From positions 44,794,240-44,858,239 of the forward strand of contig NC_034009.1 of NCBI RefSeq assembly GCF_000346465.2: 64,000 nucleotides of DNA. Direction: 5' to 3'. Every line of letters starts with the position of its first letter. Position 1 is the first letter of the stretch. The notes under the pieces were generated by a model. That model was given only the letters and a program-made list of their open reading frames with translations, did not search any database and was not told the DNA's origin. This DNA comes from Prunus persica. Lineage: Eukaryota > Streptophyta > Magnoliopsida > Rosales > Rosaceae. Positions 34,563-45,366 of the stretch are shown piece by piece. A program made the translations under genes and the position numbers.

Positions 34563-36035
34563 TGTTGGGGCCTTTTTTGTTCCAGCAGCCTGACGAATGG
34601 GCTTGGGCTGCCGTAAGAAGAGAAGTGAGCAAAATTCCCCAAGTGCCTGGGTTCGACACCAAGCGCCTGGAAGAGTGTGTTTTCGCAGAGTTGATGAAAC
34701 TGTTACGAAACACTCTCAGGCTTCCTTCACTAATAGCCCACACAAACTTAACCAATTTTACAGAAGAGCTTGGCTTGGAGAGCATGTGGCATGGGAGCTA
34801 GGCTTTTACAGGTTTAGCAATTTGAGAGAGAGAGAGAGATGAATTTTCCTATGGAGGATGGAGGTTTAGAGCAAGCAAAGGAAGATTTGGCTGATTTCCT
34901 TCCTAATGGAGGAAGAAAACGAATGGAGGAGGAGATGGGGTGGCTTGAGTAGATTTTCCAGCTGCTTGACAATGCTTGGTCGAGCTCTGGAAATGGGTTG
35001 GTCTCTATGGGTAGCAGAAGTCCTCCTTTTTATAGCCACTAAGGGTTCTAATTCCGTCATACTTCCCTCCCTCTTTCCATTGTTTCCCCCCACTTTGTCT
35101 TCTTTGATGAATCCCGTCCGCCCAAGACACATGGGTAAGGAACCCATTTGTGGTTCCAAGGTCTCGGTTTTGCTGGCCCTTCTTCATAGAGGTGAAGAGC
35201 CGCTTGCTTTTCTCTCGATCTTTCCTATGCAAGCTGCCAGAACAATGGGAGGGAAAGGAGCTACGTTTTACTCAACGAGTAAACCTCTTGCTCGTGTGGA
35301 TTTCCTCTGGTTTTTGAGATGGTTGCTGTTGACTCTCTTGGATAGAGACAAAACGTGCTTGGCCAGATATTTTACAGAGAGTCTGGGCTGGGCTTTTCTT
35401 TCCTAGGCTTTGAATTGGTGATATGTCATTCTGGGTCAGTCTGCTGGGCTTTTCGTCAAGCTGCCGGAAGCAGCTTGCCTATTGCACTTTAACAGCACGT
35501 TTAGGCCTTCTAATTGTCCTAGCCTTTTCTAACAGGCTTTGCACTTTTTTTCTAAGGTATTGGGTCATGCTCTCTCTTCTCTCATGCTAACCCATGTATT
35601 TCGGGCCGAAGAAATAGGCTTGAGTTTTGGGCCCCCCAAGTGACTCGAAACTACCATTTCCTTGGCTCGTCAATGGGTCCTATGAAAGCCCGTTGCCATC
35701 CATACCACAACCCGTTCAAGCAAGCCTCGGGTAATTTTGGTGGCTTGGGCCCACCTAAGCTTGTAACACATTTTGGTGTTGGCATGGCGGTTTCGACACC
35801 TATGCTTGTGCTTGGATTTTTATCCTATCATCATAGGCTATAGCCGGGTTCAATAGGAGTGAGCATGTTTTTTGTAAAGTTAGCATGTTTTTGGTCTTCC
35901 CGCACGCGCTTGTTTGGCGTGGCATGTGGCCTGTAGCTCGTATTAATTCGTTCCCTAAATTCTCTTGCATTTACTTGTCCCTATTGGGCCAATAGTCAAC
36001 TTGGGCTTAGCCCCTTGGATTTTTGGGCCTCAACA
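34563..36035 (-). repeat. 5' LTR of the Tat element (1473 bp)
   Basis: Same termini as the left LTR. Differences from it are scattered single substitutions (several C/T) and 1-bp indels, for example around 34580, 34658, 34677, 35088, 35143 and 35345. A GA-repeat is at 34825-34840. Confidence 0.93.
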
Positions 36036-36040
36036 GTTTC

Positions 36041-36703
36041 ATCATTTTAAGGATCGGTTAATCATTTAACTATGATCAAATAAATATACAAACACAATTT
36101 TACATATATACAATGAAATAATCACGATGCTAATTTAATGAGGAAACATAGTCCAGTTTGGACTAAACTACACAAAAGATCTTTCTCAATACCTTCTTTT
36201 TCATAAGTACTTTCTCAGCCTAAGAATTCGAACCATTACCACTAACATGTAATTCCCATTTCTCAAATAATCTATCTTTTCATCATTCACCTTTCAGATG
36301 CATGTAAACCAAATTATAATAACCAATTATCAGTAATCATATTAGAAAATACTATTATAAAGAGGTGGTACATAATATGATAACCCTAGTATTACCTCTA
36401 AAAATAATTATTCTTATATCCAATTCGAGATTTTGGGTTTGAATCCCTCCACGAAATTTGTTCGAACACATCCTATGCGTGATCATGTTGCAGTAGAGGC
36501 CCATTCTTGTTCGTTAGCTTTCAAGTGGGCCTAAATTTGTGTGTTGGGTTTCTCGCAAGACCATCCACATGTCCCTGTGAAAACTACAGCGTCAGCAACT
36601 TTGCTTCAACGCAAAAACTCTCTCTCTCTGTTTTCTTCGCCAATTCAACAAATTGAGATTTTTACATACCAGATGATCCAGTTCTTCCTTACAGTTACAA
36701 AAA
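36041..36703. other. Upstream region of the gene at 36704
   Basis: AT-rich to about 36420. A CT-run (CTCTCTCTCTG, about 36619-36629) typical of plant 5' leaders lies shortly before the ATG. No separate gene was seen. Confidence 0.4.
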
Positions 36704-39700
36704 ATGGGTCTTCTCAACTCAGCTTCGGTTGTTGTTTGTGTTCTTGTTTGTCAACTATTTGCCTTGCATTTGGGTGATCTTGTAAGCACTGTCTCAGAGA
36801 AGTACATATCAGCAATAGGAGACCCAGGAATGAAGAACCCAAATGTGAGAGTTGCATTGGAAGCTTGGAATTTCTGCAATGAAGTTGGAATGGAAGCACC
36901 CAACATGGGCAGCCCCAGGCTGGCCGATTGTGCTGATATTGATTGCTCTCTTACTGGTATGCTCAAGTTCAGCGCAAAAAATATAACTGAAGTACCCAAA
37001 TGTGTTTTGAGTAAATACTGACATATTTAGAGTTTCACAAATTTCTTTTTTATGTATGCATGTATTGATGGAAAACCTATTTGGCTTATGAAGTTAATGA
37101 TCATTAATTACCCTTGCTTTAGCTTCTTGATAAGAGGTGAATGGTTGTCTTTGCTTTTGAGTTAGTGGGTTAAGCTGCTTTTGTTCTTTCTTCAATTGGG
37201 ATTTTCCCATTAGATAATGCATGAGACCCATTATTATATGTAACCCAATTTCAGGCAACTTATGAGGAACTTTCATGGTCAATAATAGGACTCTAGTGTA
37301 CTTTTTAGTCAGCTCAGTTTTCCTGAATTGTTTCTGGATGATGCAAATTTTCACAAATCACTACACATTCTGAAATTAGTACGAATTTCGGTCTGTATTT
37401 TTCAAGCATGTTTATGCTTCTGCTGGTTATTTCCAATAGTTTCTGGTATAATTCACGGACTTGGAACTGTATTGATGCTAATTAAAACTTGATTCCTTAA
37501 TTTGTGACTGTGGCTTGCTTCTTTCAGCACCAACTACACACATGCAGCCTGCCTGAACTTAGCTGTAGAATGATTGTACTATGAAATGTTTACTTCTTTC
37601 TGTAATTCATGTCACTATCAATGTACCATATTTAGGATTAGTTATAATCCAAACTAATACTGAAGTACATTGTTTGTAATTTTTGTGTCACTTAGACTTT
37701 GCTTTCTTATTGATCCTTTTTGGTTTTATATTTTCTGTTATCAGATCATTTGGATAGGACCTCCCTAGGTATGGAAAGTAAGTGTGTGATTCATCACAGA
37801 GTAAATGAATCAGACAACAACTTACGGGCGGGTGATAATTTTCCTGTAAGGGATTTTAAGCCATACACAGACCCTGACTTATATGCAAAGGAAAAGGAAC
37901 TGTATCTTGCTTCTCTATGTGAGGTTCAGAATTCATCAGATCCATGGCAATTTTGGATGGTCATGCTTAAGAACGGAAATTTTGACAAAAACACTACTCT
38001 TTGTCCTGAAAATGGCAAGCCGGTAAGCAGAATTGTTACGGATAGGAATTTTCCATGTTTTGGTCAAGGTTGTATGAATCAGCCACTTGTCTACCATAAC
38101 TACTCAAGATTGATTTCTTATGGTGACCGAGCAGTGTCTTTAATTGGAGGATTTTATGGAACTTATGATCTTGATGCTGATTTGAGCAAAGGTATAGGGA
38201 AGAACTCCTACTTTTCAGTCTCATGGCAGAAAAACTTGGGCACAGGAAGTTGGATTTTCTCGCATAGATTGACAACATCTTCAAAGTACCCCTGGCTTAT
38301 GTTGTATCTTCGTGCAGATGCAACAAAAGGACTTAATGGTGGTTATCACTATGATGGTCGTGGCATCATGAGAAAGGTGAGTTCCGCAGCTTTAATTCTT
38401 ACTCACGGGCACTAGAATTTCATGTCCCAAAACATCTTCAAAGTACCCCTATTTCTTTTCTTTATTTTGTTCACTATTCTGACTGGCCACAAACATACAA
38501 AATGAAATCTGGATGCTCTCTTATGTAAATCTAAATCTTGTACATTTGATGAAATCTATTTAATACTATTTATTTGATATTTCTATTCCTCATGCGTCAA
38601 TATTTCGAAGTTTGAAGTCACACCTCAAAGCATTTAATAGATAATTTTACTTTTTTTTTTTTTTTTTTTCAGCTGCCAGTCTCTCCACATTTTAAAGTAA
38701 GATTGACACTAGATGTTAAACGTGGAGGAGGCTCCAACAGTCAATTTTATCTCCTTGACATAGGAAGCTGTTGGAAGAACAATGGAAAACCATGTGATGG
38801 TAATGTTCTGACAGATGTGACTAGATACAGTGAAATGATAATAAATCCAGAAACTACAAGCTGGTGTCGGCCGGATAACCTTGTTTCCTGCCCTCCTTAC
38901 CATGTTACTCGTACTGGTGATATAATATATCGAAACGAAACATCTCGGTTTCCATATTCTGCTTATCATCTCTACTGCACACCTGGAAATGCTGAATTTC
39001 TGGAGAAACCATATGACATATGTGACCCATATAGCAATCCACAAGCACAAGAACTGGTACAAATTCTTCCACATCCTGAATGGGCTGTACATGGCTATCC
39101 TGCTAAACAAGGAGATGGATGGGTTGGAGACCCCAGGACATGGGAGCTTGATGTGGGGGCCCTCTCTAGCCAGTTGTATTTCTACCAGGTATAATTCAGT
39201 ATTTGCTCCAAAATTTTCATTGAGAGTTCATTTCATTAATCTTTTTGGTATTTCAGTTGGTTTTTGTTTTTCGAAATATGAAATTTGCTTTTTGGAGCTT
39301 GTTACCTTGTTCATGTTGAATATTCCCACATGCGAAGTTGTGTCCAGTCATAGAAAAAAGTTGAGTCATCATGCATCCCACACAAGCACCCTCTGCATTA
39401 AACAGCTAAACGCATGAAAGCTGCAAACACGAAAATGCACCGCACAGATGGTTAAAGAGCCTTGCTGGGTATTATTTACAAGTCTTTGTAATTGGGATGA
39501 CAAGGATGCCACTGGCAGGGCTGGCCCTCGCCGTTGCATCGATTTAGGTCAACCCCTTAAATGGGGTCCCTCCGTCCATATTCACATATAAATTGAAAAA
39601 AAAAATTACAAAGAAAGTTGGAAGTACTACTAACACCACAAAATTTCCCCACAACGCTCATAATTATTTCAAATTTGTTTTATTTATTAGGGGGTTTTAG

Positions 39701-39975
39701 TGAAAAATAATTTTTCTTTGCCTCAAGTAGAAGCCTATATTCTCCTAGTTGACTGCAGAAACTATTTGTAGTCAGTCATTTTCTCCTCTTACCTAGGTGT
39801 TCATGATCTTGTTGCACAGGACCCAGGAACAAAACCAGCACGGAGAGTATGGTCTTCGATTAATGTTGGTACAGAAATATATGTCAGTAGCCCAGGAGAG
39901 ACTGCGGAATGGACTGTAAGTGATTTTGATGTGCTCGTTCCTGAAGGTGTTGAAGATGGTTCTAGCTCTTATTGA
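36704..39975 (+). CDS. Secreted plant protein of unknown function (possibly DUF7705 family), four exons
   Basis: Exons are 36704-37010, 37745-38376, 38673-39188 and 39820-39975, all GT-AG. The total is 1611 nt (536 residues) with the frame intact through every junction. The first residues (MGLLNSASVVVCVLVCQLFA) form a hydrophobic signal peptide. The mature part is rich in Cys (for example DIDCSLTG, CFGQGCMNQP, GSCWKNNGKPC, CRPDNLVSCPPYH) and has several NxS/T sites, as expected of a secreted or wall protein. Other conserved-looking stretches are DPWQFWMVMLKNGNFD, GGYHYDGRGIMRK and DGWVGDPRTWELDVGAL. I recognise it as a conserved plant family without known biochemistry. The DUF7705 name is from memory and uncertain. 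Intron 3 (39189-39819) contains a CAGGGCTGGCCC-type repeat fragment. Confidence 0.8.
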
Positions 39976-40101
39976 AATCTCTCCATTATGATCACACTTT
40001 TCCTCTCGTTTTCATTTATAGTTGAAATAAGGATTCCATTACTTAATCATGTAAATAGATGTCAAAGTATTTGTACATTATACATATACAAATTCCAAGT
40101 A

Positions 40102-40304
40102 CCTATACGAACAGTGCCGATCTCTTGGACCACAGGAGTCCAAGAGATTGTGGTCACCCACCGTTGGATATTAATCCAATGGTTCAAAAAAGTTTTTAAA
40201 AAGGAGTGCAAGAGTGAATGAACCGTTGAATTTACATCCAACGGTGAGTGACCATAAATCTCTTGGACCCCTGTAGTCCAAGAGATCAAGACTGCCTATA
40301 CGAA
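40102..40304. mobile_element. 183-bp MULE-type MITE with 10-bp TSD
   Basis: The element at 40112-40294 is flanked by CCTATACGAA at 40102-40111 and 40295-40304. Its arms of about 55 bp are inverted repeats (CAGTGCCGATCTCTTGGAC against CAGTCTTGATCTCTTGGAC). Each arm also contains an inner inverted pair, CTCTTGGAC...GTCCAAGAG. It sits about 130 bp beyond the stop of the upstream gene, probably in or next to its 3' untranslated region. Confidence 0.8.
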
Positions 40305-40336
40305 ATGCCATTGTTGCATAACTTACATTTGTTATG

Positions 40337-40690
40337 TGGGAGGTTGAGCAGACATGTCAGAGTGATCTTGCACTTGGCTTTTGCCCTTGCGTTCGAGTTT
40401 TGGGTTTTTTAATATTATTATATGGAAATCAATGGAAGATCCAATTGGGGCTTTATACATTTCCCAATTGCGTGGTTAAAATTACATCACTAACTATTCA
40501 ACCTTCTCATCTCATTGAAAAAAAATAGAGAGAGAGAGAAAAAAAATCCACCTCAGCCTAAATAGTTAAAATTACAAATAAATCAGTACCCATTAAATAC
40601 AAGCGTCATCAAACATCTTGTTGCTCATTCTGGGGCTACGTTTTCAGCAACTTATAATGATTCTGAGGCTACGTTTTATCTATTTATTTG
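40337..40690 (-). pseudogene. OPR promoter and first-codon fragment
   Basis: On the minus strand ATG at 40353-40355 gives MSAQPPT and then stops, matching the first residues of the OPR gene at 58736 (MPAQPPT). Upstream, blocks line up with the 58737-59050 region: TTGCACTTG, ATCAATGGAAGA/ATGAATGGAAGA, CCAATTGGGG, TTTATACATTT, ACAAATAAATCAG, ACCC, and GGGGCTACGT. So the leader and promoter of an OPR copy are preserved here but the body is gone. It is 18 kb from the intact gene. Confidence 0.65.
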
Positions 40691-41448
40691 TATTTTTTTG
40701 GTTCCATTCCAGAATCGATTAGGTGCATATGAGATGAGTAAGAAGTAATCCCTCATTTTTTAAAATACATAAATGGGGAATCTAAGAACAGGAAAAGTCT
40801 CTGGTTATCAAAAAACTGTACGTGAGAGTTTCCCTTCGGAAAAAAAGATGGCTCGACATCAAACGTCCGCTAAATACAGTTTCTGCTTGCAAAAGTTATG
40901 CCAATTAACTAAAGGTTGAAAAGTATCTTTCTCGACATGAGGAAATTCCGAGGTAAAACTTTTCGTCAATAACCAGCAAAATCAATCCATTGCTGCACAT
41001 GAGCCTGTCAAAACCAACAATACAATGGCAAAAATCATAAGCACTTTTAAGGGAATGTGGATTGCAAATCATATCCGCATTCTAATAAATATATCACTAA
41101 AGATTCTAAATGCATGTTCTAAAGCTTTAAAATTCATGCAAATTAAGCCTACAATCCTAAAAATGAGACCCAAGTATAAGTCCAAAGTCACCTTACTATG
41201 AGTAACAGTAGATTTTTAACATCTCATTAACTCAAACAGCATGTTATGTCAAAATTGAATAAATGGAAGCTTTAAAGGATACATTTAATTAACGGGGGAG
41301 TTTTACAAGTGCAAGACAGCCCCCTCACATCACTTACACATTCAATCAAGGAAGACCACAAAGAGGATTATAACCGAGTCACTGCAGCAAATGCAAGCAT
41401 AGAATTAGATTTAAACATAACAATATTTATAGATATAAATTAATGAAC
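40691..41448. other. Intergenic, no gene seen
   Basis: AT-rich spacer without recognisable coding, RNA or transposon ends. Confidence 0.4.
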
Positions 41449-42472
41449 TTAGGGCATGTTTGGTAGGCCTCACTGGACTGGACTGGGTTAAATAGCACTT
41501 AAAACCCATGTTTGGTAAGAGAGGGACTAACTTAAATGAGACTATACAGTCAAATAGTGAAAAAAATGGCTCACTGGCTCCTCTAATATAGTGAGTCTAA
41601 AATGTGGTTCACATAATAGCACCATCGCTAGACTGAACTAGCGAGTCCGACACACTGGCTTGGCTTCTCTTCCCCGACGCCATTCATCATTTTCTCTTCC
41701 CGCAACTTCTCTACCTCAACAAAATTGAGGTTGAAAAACTGAAGCTCCAAGAAGTATATTTTCTTGATTGAAAAAACTGAAACTCCAAGATCTGATTGGA
41801 CCTAACAACAAAAAGAAAATAACGTATTTTTAGAATTTCTTTCGACCCAACTCTAGAAACACATCTCCTCCGACTCATCGTCGTCCACTGCACTGCCCCC
41901 AACCCAGCAACATCAATGGCTCCCTCTCACATCTCTGTCCCCAAACCTAGCAACATCTATTGGTTTATTAAAAAACCCCATATATGAATTTGGTTGTTGA
42001 AGAAAGAGAGGGGAAAGAGAGAAAAATAGGGAGAGAGAAGGAGGAGGAGAGAGGGGCTTGGTTGTCGAATGAACAAGAGGGAGAGTGGGGGAGAGAGGAC
42101 GGAAGGGGTGGGGTTTGGGATATTTGTTTTGGTTTAAAAATATTAAAAATTTGCTTCTTAAAAAAATATAAGAATTTGATTTATTTTCTTTTTATTATTG
42201 TTTTAAATCTTTGAATTGGGTTTCTTTGCAGAACTTATTGATTTTAAAGTCAAAATCCCTAATTAAATTTAAATATTACAAGAATTATTTTTTAGTTCAA
42301 CACAGCACCAAACATAGGTCTTTACTATTTTTACAATTTAGCTTCTTAGTCCGACGTATCACCAAACGTAGGTCAGTATTTAATCCAGCTTAGGCTAATC
42401 CGAGTTAAAAACCAAGACAGTTCTAGGATTTAGTCCAGTCCATGACAGTTCGCCGTACCAAACAACCCCTTA
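41449..42472. mobile_element. PIF/Harbinger-derived non-autonomous element (1018 bp)
   Basis: The element at 41452-42469 is flanked by TTA on both sides (41449-41451 and 42470-42472). The ends read GGGCATGTTTGGTA on the left and, reversed, GGGGTTGTTTGGTAC on the right. Subterminal ACCAAACATAGGT and ACTGGACTGGACT words match the right end of the Harbinger remnant near 5150-5306, so both belong to one family. The interior (GA-rich, about 41984-42100) has no transposase. Confidence 0.7.
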
Positions 42473-42567
42473 AAACTGTGCCTCACCATAGTGTGCAATG
42501 GCATTACTCTAAAAAATAGCGCCATCAAGTGTTTCTAATTCCAAATCAATCAGAAACATTTTCTGCA

Positions 42568-43977
42568 TCAGTAATTCCATAACACCATCAGTAACCCACA
42601 CTCTGAGTGTGATGTCTCTGTTGAGCTCTTTGTACTCTCCATAGGATGGATTGATGAGCCAAAAACTGCCATTTTCTCCGTCAAGTTCTTTAGGGCCTCA
42701 TGTTTGTTTGCCAGTTCCATAAGAACCTTGATCATTCTGAACGAAACATTACTTGGCTTATGCCCCTTTTCTACCATCTGCAAGAGGCACCTTTCTGCTT
42801 CCATTAGTTTTCCCAAAACACAAAGCAAATCAAACAGCATGTCAGATACCAATATATAAGAACCGAATTCTAAACCATATCATTCCATAGCCGCAGTGCC
42901 ATATCCGCCTTTTCTTGCCTCCTAAACAACCTGATCAGGAACATACAAGACTGCGTATTTGGAAGGCACCCTGTATGCATCATTCTGCCATACACACTCC
43001 ATGAGCTTTGCAAGTCATTTGACTAGAAGAAAACCCTAAAGAACAAGTTGTACGTAGTTGCATTCAGACTCAAACCCTTACTCATCATTGCATCCATCAA
43101 CCCATAAGCATCACCAAGCCTCTTCGCAATGCAAAAATTCCTAATGGCAGCATTGTACGCTGCAACATCTGGGTAGCATCCACACTCGTTCATTTCCTTC
43201 AATACATCTCTGGCTTTATCGGGCTGACCAACCAACCCCAATCCCCCAATGATACTGGTATAGGTGAACACATCAGGTGATATATTCTCATCACGCATTT
43301 GCTCTACCACCTTATACGCCTTGTCTATTTCTCTACTCTTACAATAAACATCAACCAAACAATTGTATGAAATGATATCAGGTTCCACGCCCATCTCCCT
43401 CATCTCCGTATAGAATCCCTCAGCTTCCCCAGATGACTTCCACCTGGATAAAAATATATTGAAAGTTTGCAAATTAGGCCTAAAGCTATGCTTCAAACTA
43501 TGATACACATTCCTTGCATCTGTCATACTCTTCTTCTGACAAAGAGTCCTCAACAGAGAATTGAAAAAAGTTGTATCGAATTCGGGCACAAGCTTCTAGA
43601 ACTTTCTAAAAGACTCCACAGTTTGCCTAACCGAACAAACTTTAGTGATCCTGGCTAAAACAACCATTTTATCAAATTTCTATCCTTATACTTAATGTCA
43701 ACTAAGACCTCCCAAGTTTTTTCAAACATTCGACTTCTTCCTAATATATAAAGCATAGTATCCAGTGAAAAGGCACTGTGATAAAACCCTCTTCTGTTCC
43801 CAGTGTAATTGAAAAACTCCAAAGCTTGTAAAGGGTTTCCATGGCTGAACCTAACCCGTTCTAGAACCTTATCAAACAAATCATTTGAGAGGGAAACTCT
43901 ACTTGATTTCAATGCTTGCTTCAAGTTTTTAGAATGGTTCCGGCAACTGACTATACGAAAAACAGTCTCAATGTCAT
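42568..43977 (-). pseudogene. PPR-repeat protein pseudogene
   Basis: On the minus strand, fragments starting at ATG 43975-43977 spell a P-class pentatricopeptide-repeat protein. They include FDKVLERVRFSHGNPLQALE, FNSLLRTLCQKKSMTDARNV, PDIISYNCLVDVYCKSREID, PDVFTYTSIIGGLGLVGQPD and PDVAAYNAAIRNFCIAKRL. The repeat register is clear, at least eight motifs. Several breaks interrupt it: an early stop after MTLRLFFV, frame changes near 43925 and 43665, TAG at about 43597 inside VESFRKF*KLVPEF, TAG after FFRVFF near 43023, and a stop plus frame change near 42855. PPR proteins bind organelle RNA. This copy is unlikely to make one. Confidence 0.85.
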
Positions 43978-45366
43978 CGTTAGTTTAGCTTCCAGAGCAG
44001 AGTAACCGAGAGAGAAACAAAACTGTGCTTTGCGAGATGTACTTGAATAATGGTGATTGGGATGAGAGGGGCTTCACTGTTATTGTCATCATCTTCGTTG
44101 AAATGGCGCTGATTGACCCAGGAAGAAATTGAAGCTCTGTTTTTACAATTAGCAGTAAAGATGGCTCTCAACTCTTTAGCTAAGCAATGTTATGTATGTT
44201 GGAAAGAGAACCTCATTGAGATGAAGTATGAAAACGGAGGGGAAAGAATTGAAGGAAAAATAATTCAGCAAGGAAACACATTGAATACTTATGAAAAAAA
44301 AAAAAAAAAAACATAAAAATCATTACTCTCAATTGTTTTACCAACTGGAATCTAGAATAGCAGCCATGATCTCCTAAATTCTACCCATGGCATATAGAAT
44401 ACATAACATGCATGATGCATTACACTTCATCTGCAGCCTAAAAGAACCAAACACAATAAAAGGAAACAACAACGGCAAGCAAATGTAATTAAATGTCCCA
44501 TGCAACAAAAAACTCAAATAGAGACAGTCGCCCTAAAATACAAAGAGTGAAATCATTAGAAATTTCCGAGAAAATATATGTCCCCAAGTAATTCAGTAAT
44601 TCTAAACTAATAAAATTATGAAACTGTAATCATAGACAGTCAGTTATGAAGATGGAAACCAATTCACTAGTAAAAACAGCATGCATATAGTTTATGCCTA
44701 GTTTGAATTTCAATTCACAAGCCCCAATTTCAATGTCAAAAACCCTAAACCGAAGTCCAATTTGATTTCACACAAAAGGCCTAATTTAATTTCAATTTTA
44801 CCAAAAAAACACTAATTGAAGGAGAAAATCTGAGAAAGCTTACCTGAGGGAGAGTTCATTAACCCTAGCTGCTTTGAGATTCAATCGAAGGTTACACAGA
44901 GGCTGAGAGGATGGAGATGAGAGAAAGAGTTAGAGAGGCTGAGATGCCAACCTAAAACACGAGATGAGAGAGATGAGAGCGGAAGCTTACCTGAATCTTG
45001 AGAGAGATGCTGACAGATATTGAGAGTGAGAGAGTGAGCGCCGAGCAGAAATGAAGGAGAGGTCGTTCGATGAGGCCTAACAAAAGAAAAGAAACCGCCA
45101 AAACCCCACAGCCCAAAACAAAAGAAAAGAAAAGTAAAAAAAAAAAAAAACGAAAAAAAAATAAAAATAAATAAACACCCAAGAGCCCGTAAGTCCCCTC
45201 CCTCCTCTCTCTCACTATCTGCAAAACCCTACCAAAACCCTAACTCCTCCTTACCCAAAAAAAAAAAAAAAAAAAAAAATCCACTTTACTCTTTCATTGT
45301 TGTTTCAAAGCATACAAGTGTTGTGTGAAGCTGTGCTGCTGGGGTTTCTTAATTAGGTTACCATCC
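43978..45366. other. Intergenic, possible antisense 5' exons
   Basis: On the minus strand two good donors TCAG|GTAAGCTT lie at about 44994 and 44849, after GA/CT-rich leader-like text (44880-45235). They may be alternative first exons of a non-coding transcript or of the dead PPR gene. An A-run at 44288-44312 and another at 45258-45280 are present. No other coding region was seen. Confidence 0.3.
45110..45245 (+). promoter_or_regulatory. BMS1 promoter: telo-boxes and site II motif
   Basis: AAAACCCTA occurs at about 45222-45230 and AAAACCCTAA at about 45234-45242, upstream of the ATG at 45367. AGCCCA (reverse TGGGCT) lies at 45110-45115. Telo-box with site II is the known promoter signature of plant ribosomal-protein and ribosome-biogenesis genes, which fits BMS1. 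Confidence 0.55.

Larger units (their letters stand above)
21299..36040 (-). mobile_element. Complete Tat-type Ty3/gypsy retrotransposon, 14.7 kb, with antisense PMD gene
   Basis: The element spans 21304-36035 with a perfect GTTTC duplication at 21299-21303 and 36036-36040. It reads on the minus strand: 5' LTR on the right (34563-36035), gag-protease, pol with RT, RNase H, a second RNase H and integrase, a long non-pol region, then the 3' LTR on the left (21304-22779). A second, archaeal-type RNase H is the hallmark of the Tat/Ogre branch. Between integrase and the 3' LTR lies a spliced plus-strand plant-mobile-domain gene, and extra or antisense frames in that position are known for this branch. 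The LTRs differ at only about 20 places by eye, so the insertion is young. Two assembly gaps fall in the antisense gene. Confidence 0.93.

Noticed and set aside
39500..39700. Possible transposon start in intron 3 of the 36.7-kb gene (CAGGGCTGGCCC)
   Set aside because: Only one end resembles a terminus, with no matching right end or duplication seen.
45325..45366. Upstream extension of the BMS1 frame
   Set aside because: It begins at GTG and adds residues not expected in BMS1. ATG at 45367 fits the family start.
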